Under the pieces are notes generated by a model. It did no database searches, was not told the origin of the DNA, and was given only the letters and a program-made list of their open reading frames with translations. Positions 1 to 8,521 of a DNA stretch of 48,350 nt are shown here, one piece after another. This DNA comes from Hungatella sp. (GTDB lineage Bacteria > Bacillota > Clostridia > Lachnospirales > Lachnospiraceae): assembly GCA_022796015.1 (NCBI GenBank), contig JAAWHU010000017.1, positions 1 to 48,350 on the forward strand. The letters are read 5' to 3'. How positions within the stretch are numbered: position 1 is the stretch's first letter; each line of letters opens with the position of its first letter. The position numbers were made by a program, and so were the translations under genes.

Positions 1-678
<678 letters not shown>

Positions 679-689
679 GAGGGCAGAAC

Positions 690-1088
690 ATGGCTGATGT
701 GTTTAAATTGCAGATCGTTACTCCTGAGCGTGTCTTTTATGAAGGGGATGCAGGTATGGTGGAACTTTCCACTACAGAGGGGGATATCGGCGTCTATGCT
801 AACCATATTCCCATGACTGCCATTGTGGCGCCGGGAGTGTTAAAGATCCATGAGGGATCTGAGATCAAGAAGGCGGCTCTTCATGCCGGATTTATTGAGG
901 TGCTCCCGGAGGAGATCACTATCATGGCCGAGGTCGTGGAGTGGCCCGATGAGATCGATGTAAAGCGTGCCGAGGAAGCACGGATCCGTGCGGAGCGGCG
1001 GCTGAAGGAACACAGCGCGGAAAGTGACGTGCTGCGGGCCAAGCTGGCCCTGAGAAGGGCTATGACTCGTCTGTCCGCGAGACAGTAA
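690..1088 (+). CDS. atpC: F1F0 ATP synthase subunit epsilon
   Basis: This is the epsilon subunit of the central stalk, which couples rotation to catalysis and can inhibit ATP hydrolysis. The 132 residues match the usual family length. The N-terminal beta-sandwich starts with FKLQIVTPERVFYEGDAGMV and includes the typical GDIGVYANHIPM segment. The last 45 residues are charged and helical, as in the C-terminal two-helix domain. An AGGAGG site lies just before the ATG. The gene follows atpD by 11 bp and is the last gene of the operon, because a strong hairpin with a T-run follows within 30 bp. Confidence 0.97.
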   Translation: MADVFKLQIVTPERVFYEGDAGMVELSTTEGDIGVYANHIPMTAIVAPGVLKIHEGSEIKKAALHAGFIEVLPEEITIMAEVVEWPDEIDVKRAEEARIRAERRLKEHSAESDVLRAKLALRRAMTRLSARQ

Positions 1089-1114
1089 GAGTGTAGAGAC
1101 AGAAACAAACTAAA

Positions 1115-1165
1115 GAGGCTGATGCAGATTAGGTGAATAAGATCATCTGTGCATCAGCTCTTTTT
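1115..1165 (+). terminator. Rho-independent terminator of the atp operon
   Basis: The left arm GAGGCTGATGCAGAT (1115-1129) pairs with ATCTGTGCATCAGCTC (1145-1160), with a small bulge, and TTTTT follows. It stands 27 bp after the atpC stop. A second short hairpin (ACCCC...GGGGT, 1180-1200) has its A-run on the 5' side, so it would work as a terminator only for minus-strand transcripts. Confidence 0.85.
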
Positions 1166-1229
1166 CAAAGACAAAAAAACACCCCCCTTCCATGAGGGGT
1201 ACCATTAAGTGAAGGCGTAGGAGAAGGAT

Positions 1230-2153
1230 ATGAAGAATACCACATTAGTGATAATGGCAGCAGGAATCGGAAGTCGTTTCGGCGGCGGAATTAAGCAGCT
1301 GGAGCCTGTGGGGCCAAACGGGGAGATTATTATGGATTATTCCATTTATGACGCTCTCAAGGCTGGATTTAACAAGATCGTGTTCATTATCCGCAAAGAT
1401 CTGGAGAAAGATTTTAAGGAAATTATCGGGAACCGGATTGAGAAGGCAGCCCATGTGGAATACGCATTTCAGGAGCTGGATGATCTCCCGGAAGGCTTTA
1501 CAAGACCGGCGGACCGCACTAAGCCATGGGGAACCGGTCAAGCCGTGTTAAGTATCAAGGGATTGGTGAACGAGCCCTTCTTAGTAATCAATGCAGACGA
1601 CTATTACGGAAAAGAAGGCTTCCAGAGGATTCATGACTATATGGTCAGCCATATGAAGGAGGATGGGGAAGTCTATGACCTGTGCATGGGCGGCTTTATG
1701 CTGGTAAACACCCTGAGTGAGAACGGCGGCGTTACCAGAGGTGTCTGTCAGGTGGACGGCGAGGGATACTTGGAAAAAGTGACGGAAACCTATGATATCC
1801 AGAGAGAAGGGGAGGGGCTGAAGGCTGCAGACGAGGAGGGGAATCCGGTTCATGTGGATATTAACTGTCATGTGTCCATGAATATGTGGGGGCTTCCTCC
1901 CTGTTTTCTCAAGGAGCTGGAGGAAGGCTTTCCCCAGTTCCTTTCCAAGATCAAGGAAGGGGATCTGAAATCCGAATATCTGCTTCCGCGGATCGTTGAT
2001 AAGCTGGTGGAGGATGGAAAAGCCACAGTAAAGGTTCTGGAGACACCGGATAAATGGTTTGGCGTTACTTATAAAGAGGATAAGCAGGCAGTGGTGGATT
2101 CGCTGAAGGCATTGATTGCCCAGGGCGCTTATCCGGATCAGCTGTATACTTAG
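1230..2153 (+). CDS. Nucleotidyltransferase family protein (sugar-phosphate NTP transferase-like)
   Basis: The protein has 307 residues. The N-terminus LVIMAAGIGSRFGGGIKQ carries the GxGxR-type signature of the GT-A nucleotidyltransferases that join a nucleoside triphosphate to a sugar phosphate. NADDYYG near residue 120 fits the metal-binding aspartate region of that fold. VDINCHVSMNMWG and the C-terminal half are typical of the small Clostridia proteins annotated only as nucleotidyltransferases. A GGAGAAGG site precedes the ATG. The gene seems to stand alone between the atp terminator and the proline-rich gene, so context does not reveal the substrate. A cytoplasmic enzyme activating a sugar or phosphosugar is the best guess. 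The exact substrate (glucose-1-phosphate or another) cannot be read from the sequence. Confidence 0.82.
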   Translation: MKNTTLVIMAAGIGSRFGGGIKQLEPVGPNGEIIMDYSIYDALKAGFNKIVFIIRKDLEKDFKEIIGNRIEKAAHVEYAFQELDDLPEGFTRPADRTKPWGTGQAVLSIKGLVNEPFLVINADDYYGKEGFQRIHDYMVSHMKEDGEVYDLCMGGFMLVNTLSENGGVTRGVCQVDGEGYLEKVTETYDIQREGEGLKAADEEGNPVHVDINCHVSMNMWGLPPCFLKELEEGFPQFLSKIKEGDLKSEYLLPRIVDKLVEDGKATVKVLETPDKWFGVTYKEDKQAVVDSLKALIAQGAYPDQLYT

Positions 2154-2252
2154 GCAGGACTAGGAGGCTTTTGTTTTCCGGCTGCTCTGATTTTAGTCTT
2201 TAAAAGGAAAAAGGCAGCATATAATAAAAGGAAGACAAATCAGGAGACCAGT

Positions 2253-2900
2253 ATGACAACCTATTCTCCCCAGTGGAAGGAGAAGATCATCCAGCCTGTG
2301 TATAACAGCCAGGATATAGAGTATTTCCAGGGCATGTATCCGCAGCAGATCAAAGAACTGCAAAAATATGTGATTCAGCACTGTGATACCATGGATTATG
2401 CAGGAAGCCCTATTTATGACGAGTACCCGGATCCCTTGATGCTTGATCGAGCCTGTGATGCCATCTGCCAGAAGCTGCCCCTTTCTCAGAGGCCTGATTG
2501 GCCGGAAGAAGAAAAGGCAGAGGCATACGAAGCAGCCCCGCCTCAGGTGGAGACCATGGAATGGAACGGCCCCAACCGCCGCCCGCCAGGTCCGCCGCCC
2601 TGGGGCCCGCCAGGTCCGCCGCCGGGAGGCCCGCCGCCTTGGGGCCCGCCAGGCCCGCCACCGGGAGGCCCGCCGCCCTGGGGCCCGCCAGGTCCGCCGC
2701 CGGGAGGCCCGCCAGGCCCGCCACCGGGAGGCCCGCCGCCCTGGGGCCCGCCAGGTCCGCCGCCGGGAGGCCCGCCAGGTCCGCCACCAGGAGGCCCGCC
2801 AGGCCCGCCGCCGGGAGGCAGTCTGATCTCTGATGTGATAAAAGTATTGTTAATGAACGAGCTTCAAAGAAGAAGATGCCGCACAGGAATGTGCAGATAG
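2253..2900 (+). CDS. Gly/Pro-rich tandem-repeat protein of unknown function
   Basis: The protein has 215 residues in three parts. Residues 1-108 form an ordinary, mildly acidic domain rich in Tyr, Asp and Pro with several Cys. Residues about 109-190 are a nearly pure Gly/Pro repeat built from PPGPPPGG and PPPWGPPG units with four tryptophans. The last 25 residues (LISDVIKVLLMNELQRRRC and onward) form an amphipathic basic tail. There is no signal peptide or membrane segment, so an intracellular place is likely unless a non-classical route is used. I do not recognise a named family. Proline/glycine repeat proteins of this kind are often structural, for example in spore coats, but nothing here proves that. 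The -10 region (CATATAATA, 2218-2226) fits both TATAAT and the CATAnnnTA pattern of late sporulation sigma factors. Ribosome binding site AGGAG. Confidence 0.8.
   Translation: MTTYSPQWKEKIIQPVYNSQDIEYFQGMYPQQIKELQKYVIQHCDTMDYAGSPIYDEYPDPLMLDRACDAICQKLPLSQRPDWPEEEKAEAYEAAPPQVETMEWNGPNRRPPGPPPWGPPGPPPGGPPPWGPPGPPPGGPPPWGPPGPPPGGPPGPPPGGPPPWGPPGPPPGGPPGPPPGGPPGPPPGGSLISDVIKVLLMNELQRRRCRTGMCR
2578..2817 (+). repeat. GC-rich tandem repeat coding for PPGPPPGG/PPPWGPPG
   Basis: About 240 bp of near-identical units of 18-36 bp, such as GGCCCGCCAGGTCCGCCGCC, alternate in two forms, with and without TGG for Trp. The units are almost identical at DNA level, which suggests recent expansion and allows length change by slippage or recombination. 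The same repeat keeps other frames open, producing spurious overlapping reading frames. Confidence 0.9.
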
Positions 2901-2905
2901 CTCTG

Positions 2906-2957
2906 CTCCGCAGCCTGCCGACTCATGGAAAGTCAGGCTGCGGAGTTATTTTTATTT
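2906..2957 (+). terminator. Rho-independent terminator after the Gly/Pro-rich gene
   Basis: CTCCGCAGCCTGCCGACT (2906-2923) pairs with AGTCAGGCTGCGGAG (2931-2945), and TTATTTTTATTT follows. The hairpin begins 6 bp after the stop codon. Confidence 0.93.
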
Positions 2958-3031
2958 CATAGGATTCGGGTTTCAGAGGCCCTCCGGGCAGGGAATCTGC
3001 GTGTCAGGTTTCTTTTTTATAAAAGATTAGG

Positions 3032-3060
3032 TTGTAGTTTTTCTGGTTAGCATTTACAAT
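3032..3060 (+). promoter_or_regulatory. Sigma-70-type promoter for the 825-residue protein
   Basis: TTGTAG (3032-3037) and TACAAT (3055-3060) are separated by exactly 17 bp, 34 bp before the start codon. Together with the terminator just upstream this makes the next gene its own transcription unit. Confidence 0.6.
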
Positions 3061-3094
3061 AGGAGAAAATGCAAATAGAAGGAAGTTTATATAG

Positions 3095-5572
3095 ATGAGT
3101 AAAATAATAAAGAGAACCCTTGTCCTGGCCGCTGTTTTCTTAGGCGCCCTGGGAATTTATCTGGCTGCCGCCCAGAGAACCATGAACCAATCGGAAGCTG
3201 TGTATACGGTTATGGAGGAACCCTCCCTTCCTACGGTATATGCCGAGATGTTTGAGGGAGAAGAAAGCCGTCTGGTGCCCTATCGTCAGGAGATGGGGCA
3301 GGCTGTCTCAAGGGAGAACTTAACTGTGGTACCGGAGGACAGGCAGCTGAAGCTTCGCATTGCAGACTGTGAGACAACCATCATGGCGGTTCAGTATGAG
3401 ATCCGCAGTATGGATCTGAAGAGGCTGGTGGAGCGGACTCAGGTGGAGAATTGGGAAGAAAGGGACGGACAGATCCGGCTGGTTCTTCCTGTTCAGAATC
3501 TTCTGAGCAGGGAGACCGAGTATCTGCTTCATCTCATGATGGAGACCACGGATCAGGGGGTGCTGCACTATTACACCCGGATTCTTTGGACGGAAAATGA
3601 CTATGGGCCTGCCATGATGGCTCTTGCCAGAGAATTTTCCACCAAAAGTTTGTCGCCCGCTCAGGCTGCAGACCTGGTGACTTATCTGGAGACTTCCAGT
3701 ACGGCGGATAATTCGTCCCTTGGACATGTTACCATCAAATCCAGTTTTTCACAGCTGACCTGGGCCGGCCTTGAGATGCAGCTGGAGGGAGAGATGAGGG
3801 TGACCCTGCGGGATCTGGATGGCATTATGGGACAGATTCAGGTGCAGTATCAGGTAAGCCGTCAGTCTGAAGCCGGGGAGAAAGAATACTATGAGGTAAA
3901 TGATTACTATACCATGCGGTGGAATACCAAACGAATCTACATGATGAGTTTTGACCGCATAACCAATCAGATTTTTTCAGGGGAGAGGGAATTGTATTCC
4001 GGCAGACGTCTTATGTTAGGCATCGGCAACGATGAGGCCATTCAGGTGGAGAAGAGTCCTAACGGCCGGTATCTGGGCTTTGTATTTAACAGGGATGTAT
4101 GGTGCTATGACCAAAAGGAAGCCAGGGCAACTAAAATCTTTTCCTTCAGAAGCGCTTCAGACACAAGCGGGCGCAGTGGGTATGACCGCCACAACAGCCA
4201 GATCATATCGGTAAATGATGAAGGCGATATGGATTTTATGGTATACGGCTATATGAACCGGGGGCGCCACGAGGGGGTTCAGGGGATCAGTTTATGCCGA
4301 TATGAACATTCCGGCGCAATACAGGAGAGGATCTTTATTCCCGTCACAGAGTCCTTTGACGAGATCCGCCTGGATATGGAAAAACTTTCCTACCACAATG
4401 ACATGGGGATGCTGTATCTGTTTAGGAATCAGGCCATTTTCGGCATAGACCTTTCAAGCAATGAGTATATGATCGTAGCAGACAATCTGACAGAAGGATG
4501 CTATGCCATCAGCAGAGATGGAGGGAAGATTGCCTGGCAGGAGGGAACGGATATCTATCAGTCTGCCATTATCCATTGGTTTGATCTTGCCACCGGAATG
4601 ACTCAGGAAATCCGCGCTTCAGAAGGCGATGCAATCCAGTGCCTGGGGTTTGTCCAGGAAGATTTTGTGTATGGCCTGGCAGAAGAGGGGGGAACCTGGA
4701 TTTTAAACGGGCGTACCGAGGGGCTTCCCATGTATGCCTTAGAGATCGTCAATCCCGATCTGGAGCTCCAGACCCGCTATGAGAAGGAGGGGTACTATAT
4801 CACCAATGTGGTGGTGGAAAATGCCAGGATTCATGTAGAACGGTACAGAAAGGATGGGGAGCACAGCTATGTCCACATAGATGATGATACCATTGTGTGC
4901 AATACTCCGGAAGAAGAAGCATATATGGAAGGAATCGGATGGTTTGCCTCGGAGATCCGAAGAAAGCTGTATTTTGTCCAGCTGGATTCAGAAGTGAAAA
5001 GCACAAGGAACGTGAAAGTGGCGGCCGCCAAACAGATTACCTATGACAGCTCGGAGACATTGAGTCTGGAATCAGAATCCCGGCTCTCGCCGGTGGAATT
5101 CTATGCCTACGGGCAGGGAAGGCTTTTGGGAGTATATAAAGAATTTGAAGAGGCGGTAAACCGTGCCTATGAGGAGATGGGCATGGTAACAGACAAATAT
5201 CAGAGGATTCTGTGGAACCGTGTGGACAGAGGCAGCGCCATTACCATCCGGGACCCCCACAGGGCGGCTTATGAGATCATCAGAAATCTTGGGACATTTA
5301 CGGAGGAGATGGTGACAGACAACAGTATAATGCTCCTTGATGCCAGAGGATGCAGCCTGAACCAGGTTCTGTATTTTATCGGCCAGGAAATACCGGTTCT
5401 TGCCTACACAGACAATGACAGTTATGTGCTCCTCAACGGATTCGATCAGTACAATGTGTCAATTTTCTACCCGGAAACAGGGCAGTCTGTAAAAATGGGA
5501 TTAAACGATGGACGGGAATATTTTGAGAGCAGGAAAAACGACTTTATCTGTGCAGTCAAAGTAGGAGATTAA
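3095..5572 (+). CDS. Membrane-anchored hypothetical protein, propeller-like, with a C39-like C-terminal region
   Basis: The protein has 825 residues. An N-terminal hydrophobic segment (residues about 7-26, TLVLAAVFLGALGIYLAAA) after KIIKR looks like an uncleaved signal anchor, so the bulk should lie outside the membrane. The centre (about 290-600) contains recurring short strand patterns such as SPNGRYLGFVF and ISRDGGKIAWQ, typical of WD40-like or TolB-like beta-propeller blades. The last 80 residues (DARGCSLNQVLYFIGQ, then PVLAYTDNDSYVLLNGFD) resemble the papain-like C39 peptidase fold. The position where a catalytic His is expected, before YVLL, is Ser, so activity is doubtful. The gene is monocistronic, with its own promoter and the murA promoter just downstream. 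I cannot give a function. A surface sensor or scaffold is possible. The domain calls are by eye. Confidence 0.7.
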   Translation: MSKIIKRTLVLAAVFLGALGIYLAAAQRTMNQSEAVYTVMEEPSLPTVYAEMFEGEESRLVPYRQEMGQAVSRENLTVVPEDRQLKLRIADCETTIMAVQYEIRSMDLKRLVERTQVENWEERDGQIRLVLPVQNLLSRETEYLLHLMMETTDQGVLHYYTRILWTENDYGPAMMALAREFSTKSLSPAQAADLVTYLETSSTADNSSLGHVTIKSSFSQLTWAGLEMQLEGEMRVTLRDLDGIMGQIQVQYQVSRQSEAGEKEYYEVNDYYTMRWNTKRIYMMSFDRITNQIFSGERELYSGRRLMLGIGNDEAIQVEKSPNGRYLGFVFNRDVWCYDQKEARATKIFSFRSASDTSGRSGYDRHNSQIISVNDEGDMDFMVYGYMNRGRHEGVQGISLCRYEHSGAIQERIFIPVTESFDEIRLDMEKLSYHNDMGMLYLFRNQAIFGIDLSSNEYMIVADNLTEGCYAISRDGGKIAWQEGTDIYQSAIIHWFDLATGMTQEIRASEGDAIQCLGFVQEDFVYGLAEEGGTWILNGRTEGLPMYALEIVNPDLELQTRYEKEGYYITNVVVENARIHVERYRKDGEHSYVHIDDDTIVCNTPEEEAYMEGIGWFASEIRRKLYFVQLDSEVKSTRNVKVAAAKQITYDSSETLSLESESRLSPVEFYAYGQGRLLGVYKEFEEAVNRAYEEMGMVTDKYQRILWNRVDRGSAITIRDPHRAAYEIIRNLGTFTEEMVTDNSIMLLDARGCSLNQVLYFIGQEIPVLAYTDNDSYVLLNGFDQYNVSIFYPETGQSVKMGLNDGREYFESRKNDFICAVKVGD

Positions 5573-5578
5573 TGAGGG

Positions 5579-5607
5579 TTGACGTGTCCATTTTCCTGGG
5601 GTATAAT
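5579..5607 (+). promoter_or_regulatory. Strong sigma-70-type promoter of murA
   Basis: TTGACG (5579-5584) and a perfect TATAAT (5602-5607) are separated by 17 bp. The -35 box starts 7 bp after the stop of the previous gene, and transcription would start about 60 bp before the murA ATG. Confidence 0.8.
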
Positions 5608-5676
5608 ATCTTTACCGAAATGAAAGAAAAAAGTAATTAGTCTGTAATATACAGAATAATATGATAGAGGTGCGGA

Positions 5677-6969
5677 ATGGAACAGTATATTATGAAAGGC
5701 GGCAATCCGCTGGTTGGGGAAGTGACCATCGGCGGAGCAAAGAATGCTGCTCTCGGGATTTTGGCGGCCGCCATAATGACAGACGAGGATGTTCTCATAG
5801 AGAATCTTCCTGATGTCAGGGATATCAATGTCCTTCTGGAGGCTATTCAGGAGATCGGCGCCAGAGTGGAGAGAATTGACAGACATACTGTAAAGATTAA
5901 TGCCAGAGATATTCACGAAGTATCTGTAGACGATGAGTATATAAGAAGAATCCGGGCTTCCTACTATTTTATCGGAGCCCTTCTCGGCAAATATAAGAGC
6001 GCTCAGGTGCCTCTGCCCGGCGGATGCAATATCGGCAGCAGGCCCATTGACCTGCACCTTAAGGGGTTTCGTGCCCTTGGAGCGAGAGTGGACATTGAGC
6101 GGGGCGCCGTAGTGGCCCATGCCATTGATCTGGTGGGAAGCCACGTGTATCTGGACAAGGTATCTGTGGGCGCTACCATCAACATTATGATGGCCGCATC
6201 CTTGGCAGAAGGCCAGACCATCATTGAGAATGTGGCCAAGGAGCCCCATGTGGTGGATGTTGCCAATTTTTTAAACAGCATGGGCGCCAATATAAAAGGG
6301 GCCGGTACGGATATTATCAGAATCCATGGCGTCAGGAAGCTTCACGGAACCGAATATTCCATTATTCCGGATCAGATTGAGGCCGGTACTTTTATGTGTG
6401 CCGCCGCAGTGACCAGGGGTGATGTAACAGTAAAGAACGTGATTCCCAAGCATTTGGAAGCCATTTCGGCAAAACTTTTGGAGATTGGCTGTGAGGTGGT
6501 GGAGTTTGACGACGCAGTTCGTGTTGTAGGTAAGCCCCATCAGAGACATACCAATATTAACACACTGCCTTATCCCGGTTTTCCCACGGATATGCAGCCT
6601 CAGATGGCAGTGACCCTGGCTTTGGCAGAGGGAACCAGCATTGTGACCGAGAGTATTTTCGAGAATCGTTTCAAATACGTGGATGAGCTTGCACGTATGG
6701 GAAGCAATATTAAGGTAGAAGGCAACGTGGCGATTATTGATGGAGTAAAAGGATTCAGCGGCGCCTCGGTCAATGCACCGGATCTTCGGGCAGGGGCCGC
6801 CCTTGTGATTGCCGGGCTGGCGGCAGATGGATATACGGTTATCGACGAGATCGGTTATATCCAGCGGGGCTACGAATATTTTGAGGAGAAGTTAAAAGGC
6901 CTGGGAGCTGTAATTGAGAGAATAGACTCCGACAAAGAGGCCCAGAAGTTCCGGCTGAAGATCAGTTAA
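5677..6969 (+). CDS. murA: UDP-N-acetylglucosamine 1-carboxyvinyltransferase
   Basis: MurA transfers enolpyruvate from PEP to UDP-GlcNAc, the first committed step of peptidoglycan synthesis in the cytoplasm. The 430 residues match the family length. The N-terminal GGAKNAALGILAAA includes the active-site Lys22. VPLPGGCNIGSRPIDLH holds the loop cysteine Cys117 (Cys115 in E. coli), the residue attacked by fosfomycin, so an ordinary fosfomycin-sensitive enzyme is expected. FPTDMQPQMAVTLALAEG and ENRFKYVDELARMG are further family signatures. The gene stands alone behind its own promoter. Bacillota often have two copies of this gene. Which one this is cannot be told without a family tree. Confidence 0.97.
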   Translation: MEQYIMKGGNPLVGEVTIGGAKNAALGILAAAIMTDEDVLIENLPDVRDINVLLEAIQEIGARVERIDRHTVKINARDIHEVSVDDEYIRRIRASYYFIGALLGKYKSAQVPLPGGCNIGSRPIDLHLKGFRALGARVDIERGAVVAHAIDLVGSHVYLDKVSVGATINIMMAASLAEGQTIIENVAKEPHVVDVANFLNSMGANIKGAGTDIIRIHGVRKLHGTEYSIIPDQIEAGTFMCAAAVTRGDVTVKNVIPKHLEAISAKLLEIGCEVVEFDDAVRVVGKPHQRHTNINTLPYPGFPTDMQPQMAVTLALAEGTSIVTESIFENRFKYVDELARMGSNIKVEGNVAIIDGVKGFSGASVNAPDLRAGAALVIAGLAADGYTVIDEIGYIQRGYEYFEEKLKGLGAVIERIDSDKEAQKFRLKIS

Positions 6970-6973
6970 TCTC

Positions 6974-7002
6974 TTGACAGCCATAGGAGAGATAGGTATA
7001 AT
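6974..7002 (+). promoter_or_regulatory. Sigma-70 promoter of the SAM riboswitch-metK unit
   Basis: A perfect TTGACA (6974-6979) and a perfect TATAAT (6997-7002) are separated by 17 bp, starting 4 bp after the murA stop. The transcript would have a leader of about 290 nt before metK. Confidence 0.85.
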
Positions 7003-7078
7003 AACTATGAACCTATAGACCGGCGGTTCCGGTGTCAGAGGCAGCCGCCATAATTACAATAGAAAAGTGCGTATATCC

Positions 7079-7204
7079 CTTATTCAGAGTGATGGAGATA
7101 CAAAGGATCTGTGAAGTCACGGCAACCCCGTATGAGAGACAGGAGCGATGCTCCTGCAGAGGAAGACGGAAGGTGCCAACCTGAGCGAGTAATCGAACAA
7201 TAAG
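7079..7204 (+). ncRNA. SAM-I (S-box) riboswitch upstream of metK
   Basis: S-box hallmarks appear in order: the P1 5' strand CTTATT (7079-7084), then AGAGTGATGGAG, then TGAAGTCACGGCAACC, later AAGGTGCCAACCTGAGCGAG, and the P1 3' strand AATAAG (7199-7204), which closes the four-way junction. These are the conserved elements that bind S-adenosylmethionine. With a terminator 20 nt downstream and metK next, the expected behaviour is premature termination when SAM is plentiful. The 331-bp gap between murA and metK is filled by the promoter, a short GGCGG/CCGCC hairpin (about 7022-7049), this riboswitch and the terminator. Confidence 0.93.
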
Positions 7205-7225
7205 AGGATTTGATGTGAGTGAGTC

Positions 7226-7256
7226 AAGTCCGCAGTTCGTGCTACGGACTTTTTCG
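7226..7256 (+). terminator. Riboswitch-controlled terminator before metK
   Basis: AAGTCCG (7226-7232) pairs with CGGACTT (7245-7251), with a short inner AG/CT extension, and the T-run continues to 7254. Its place after the P1 helix fits the expression platform of a SAM-OFF switch. The competing anti-terminator pairing was not worked out. Confidence 0.8.
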
Positions 7257-7300
7257 TTTGTAATAAATGATTCTAATTATTCCAAGGAGGAAACGAAAGC

Positions 7301-8491
7301 ATGGAAAAACGATTATTTACATCGGAATCTGTAACAGAAGGACATCCGGATAAGATGTGCGACCAGATTTCGGACGCTGTTCTGGACGCTCTTTTAGAGC
7401 AGGACCCTATGAGCCGTGTGGCATGTGAGACGGCGGTGACTACGGGTCTTGTGATGGTCATGGGAGAGATCACCACCAAGGCCTATGTGGATATCCAGAA
7501 GATTGTGCGCAATACGGTCAAGGAAATCGGCTATGACAAGGCGGAGTACGGCTTTGACTGCGCAACCTGCGGAGTTATTACGGCGATTGACGAACAGTCC
7601 ACGGATATTGCCATGGGTGTGGACAAGGCTCTGGAAGCCAAGGAAAATAAGATGAGCGATGAGGAGATCGAGGCCATCGGCGCCGGAGACCAGGGTATGA
7701 TGTTCGGTTATGCCAGCAATGAGACCGAGGAGTATATGCCTTATCCCATCGCCCTGGCCCACAAGCTGGCTCTCCAGCTTACCAAGGTCCGCAAGGATGG
7801 CACACTGGACTATCTCCGTCCCGATGGGAAGACCCAGGTTACGGTGGAGTATGATGAGGCCGGAAAGCCCATCCGCCTGGACGCAGTGGTTTTGTCCACC
7901 CAGCACGGAGAGGAAGTAAGCCAGGAGCAGATCCACAAAGATATTAAAAAATATGTATTTGACCAGGTACTCCCCAAGGATATGGTAGATGAGAATACCA
8001 AGTTTTTCATTAATCCTACAGGGCGTTTTGTAATCGGAGGCCCCCACGGGGACAGCGGCGTGACAGGCCGGAAGATTATTGTGGATACCTACGGCGGATA
8101 TGCCCGTCACGGCGGCGGCGCTTTTTCCGGGAAGGATTGTACCAAAGTAGACCGCTCTGCCGCTTACGCAGCAAGATATGTGGCAAAAAACATTGTGGCG
8201 GCAGGTCTTGCGGACAAATGTGAGATTCAGCTGTCTTATGCCATTGGCGTGGCACAGCCGACGTCGGTTATGGTGGACACCTTCGGCACCGGACGGGTCA
8301 GCGACGAGAAAATGGTGGAGATTATCCGAAAGAATTTTGATCTGAGGCCGGCGGGAATCATTAAGATGCTTGATTTGAGACGTCCTCTATACAAACAGAC
8401 TGCGGCCTACGGGCATTTCGGGAGAAATGATCTGGATCTTCCGTGGGAGAAACTGGATAAGGCGGAGCTGCTAAAAGGATATCTGGCATAG
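7301..8491 (+). CDS. metK: S-adenosylmethionine synthetase (methionine adenosyltransferase)
   Basis: MetK makes SAM from methionine and ATP. The 396 residues match the family. The ATP-binding GHPDK motif is at residues 14-18, and [12 protein letters not shown] and the loop signature [16 protein letters not shown] are both intact. The ATG is preceded by AAGGAGG at ideal distance. The gene is under the SAM-I riboswitch just upstream, so its own product should shut it down. luxS, which recycles the SAM by-product, is at the other end of the window. The dipeptidase gene begins 30 bp downstream and may be co-transcribed, since no terminator is seen between them. Confidence 0.98.
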   Translation: MEKRLFTSESVTEGHPDKMCDQISDAVLDALLEQDPMSRVACETAVTTGLVMVMGEITTKAYVDIQKIVRNTVKEIGYDKAEYGFDCATCGVITAIDEQSTDIAMGVDKALEAKENKMSDEEIEAIGAGDQGMMFGYASNETEEYMPYPIALAHKLALQLTKVRKDGTLDYLRPDGKTQVTVEYDEAGKPIRLDAVVLSTQHGEEVSQEQIHKDIKKYVFDQVLPKDMVDENTKFFINPTGRFVIGGPHGDSGVTGRKIIVDTYGGYARHGGGAFSGKDCTKVDRSAAYAARYVAKNIVAAGLADKCEIQLSYAIGVAQPTSVMVDTFGTGRVSDEKMVEIIRKNFDLRPAGIIKMLDLRRPLYKQTAAYGHFGRNDLDLPWEKLDKAELLKGYLA

Positions 8492-8521
8492 AGGGAAAAC
8501 ACCTGAAGAATGGAGGAGCAT

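Noticed and set aside
2410..2833. Several other open frames on both strands across the Gly/Pro repeat
   Set aside because: They result from the GC-rich repeat having no stop codons in any frame. They have no ribosome binding sites, and the encoded peptides are Arg/Ala artefacts of the repeat.
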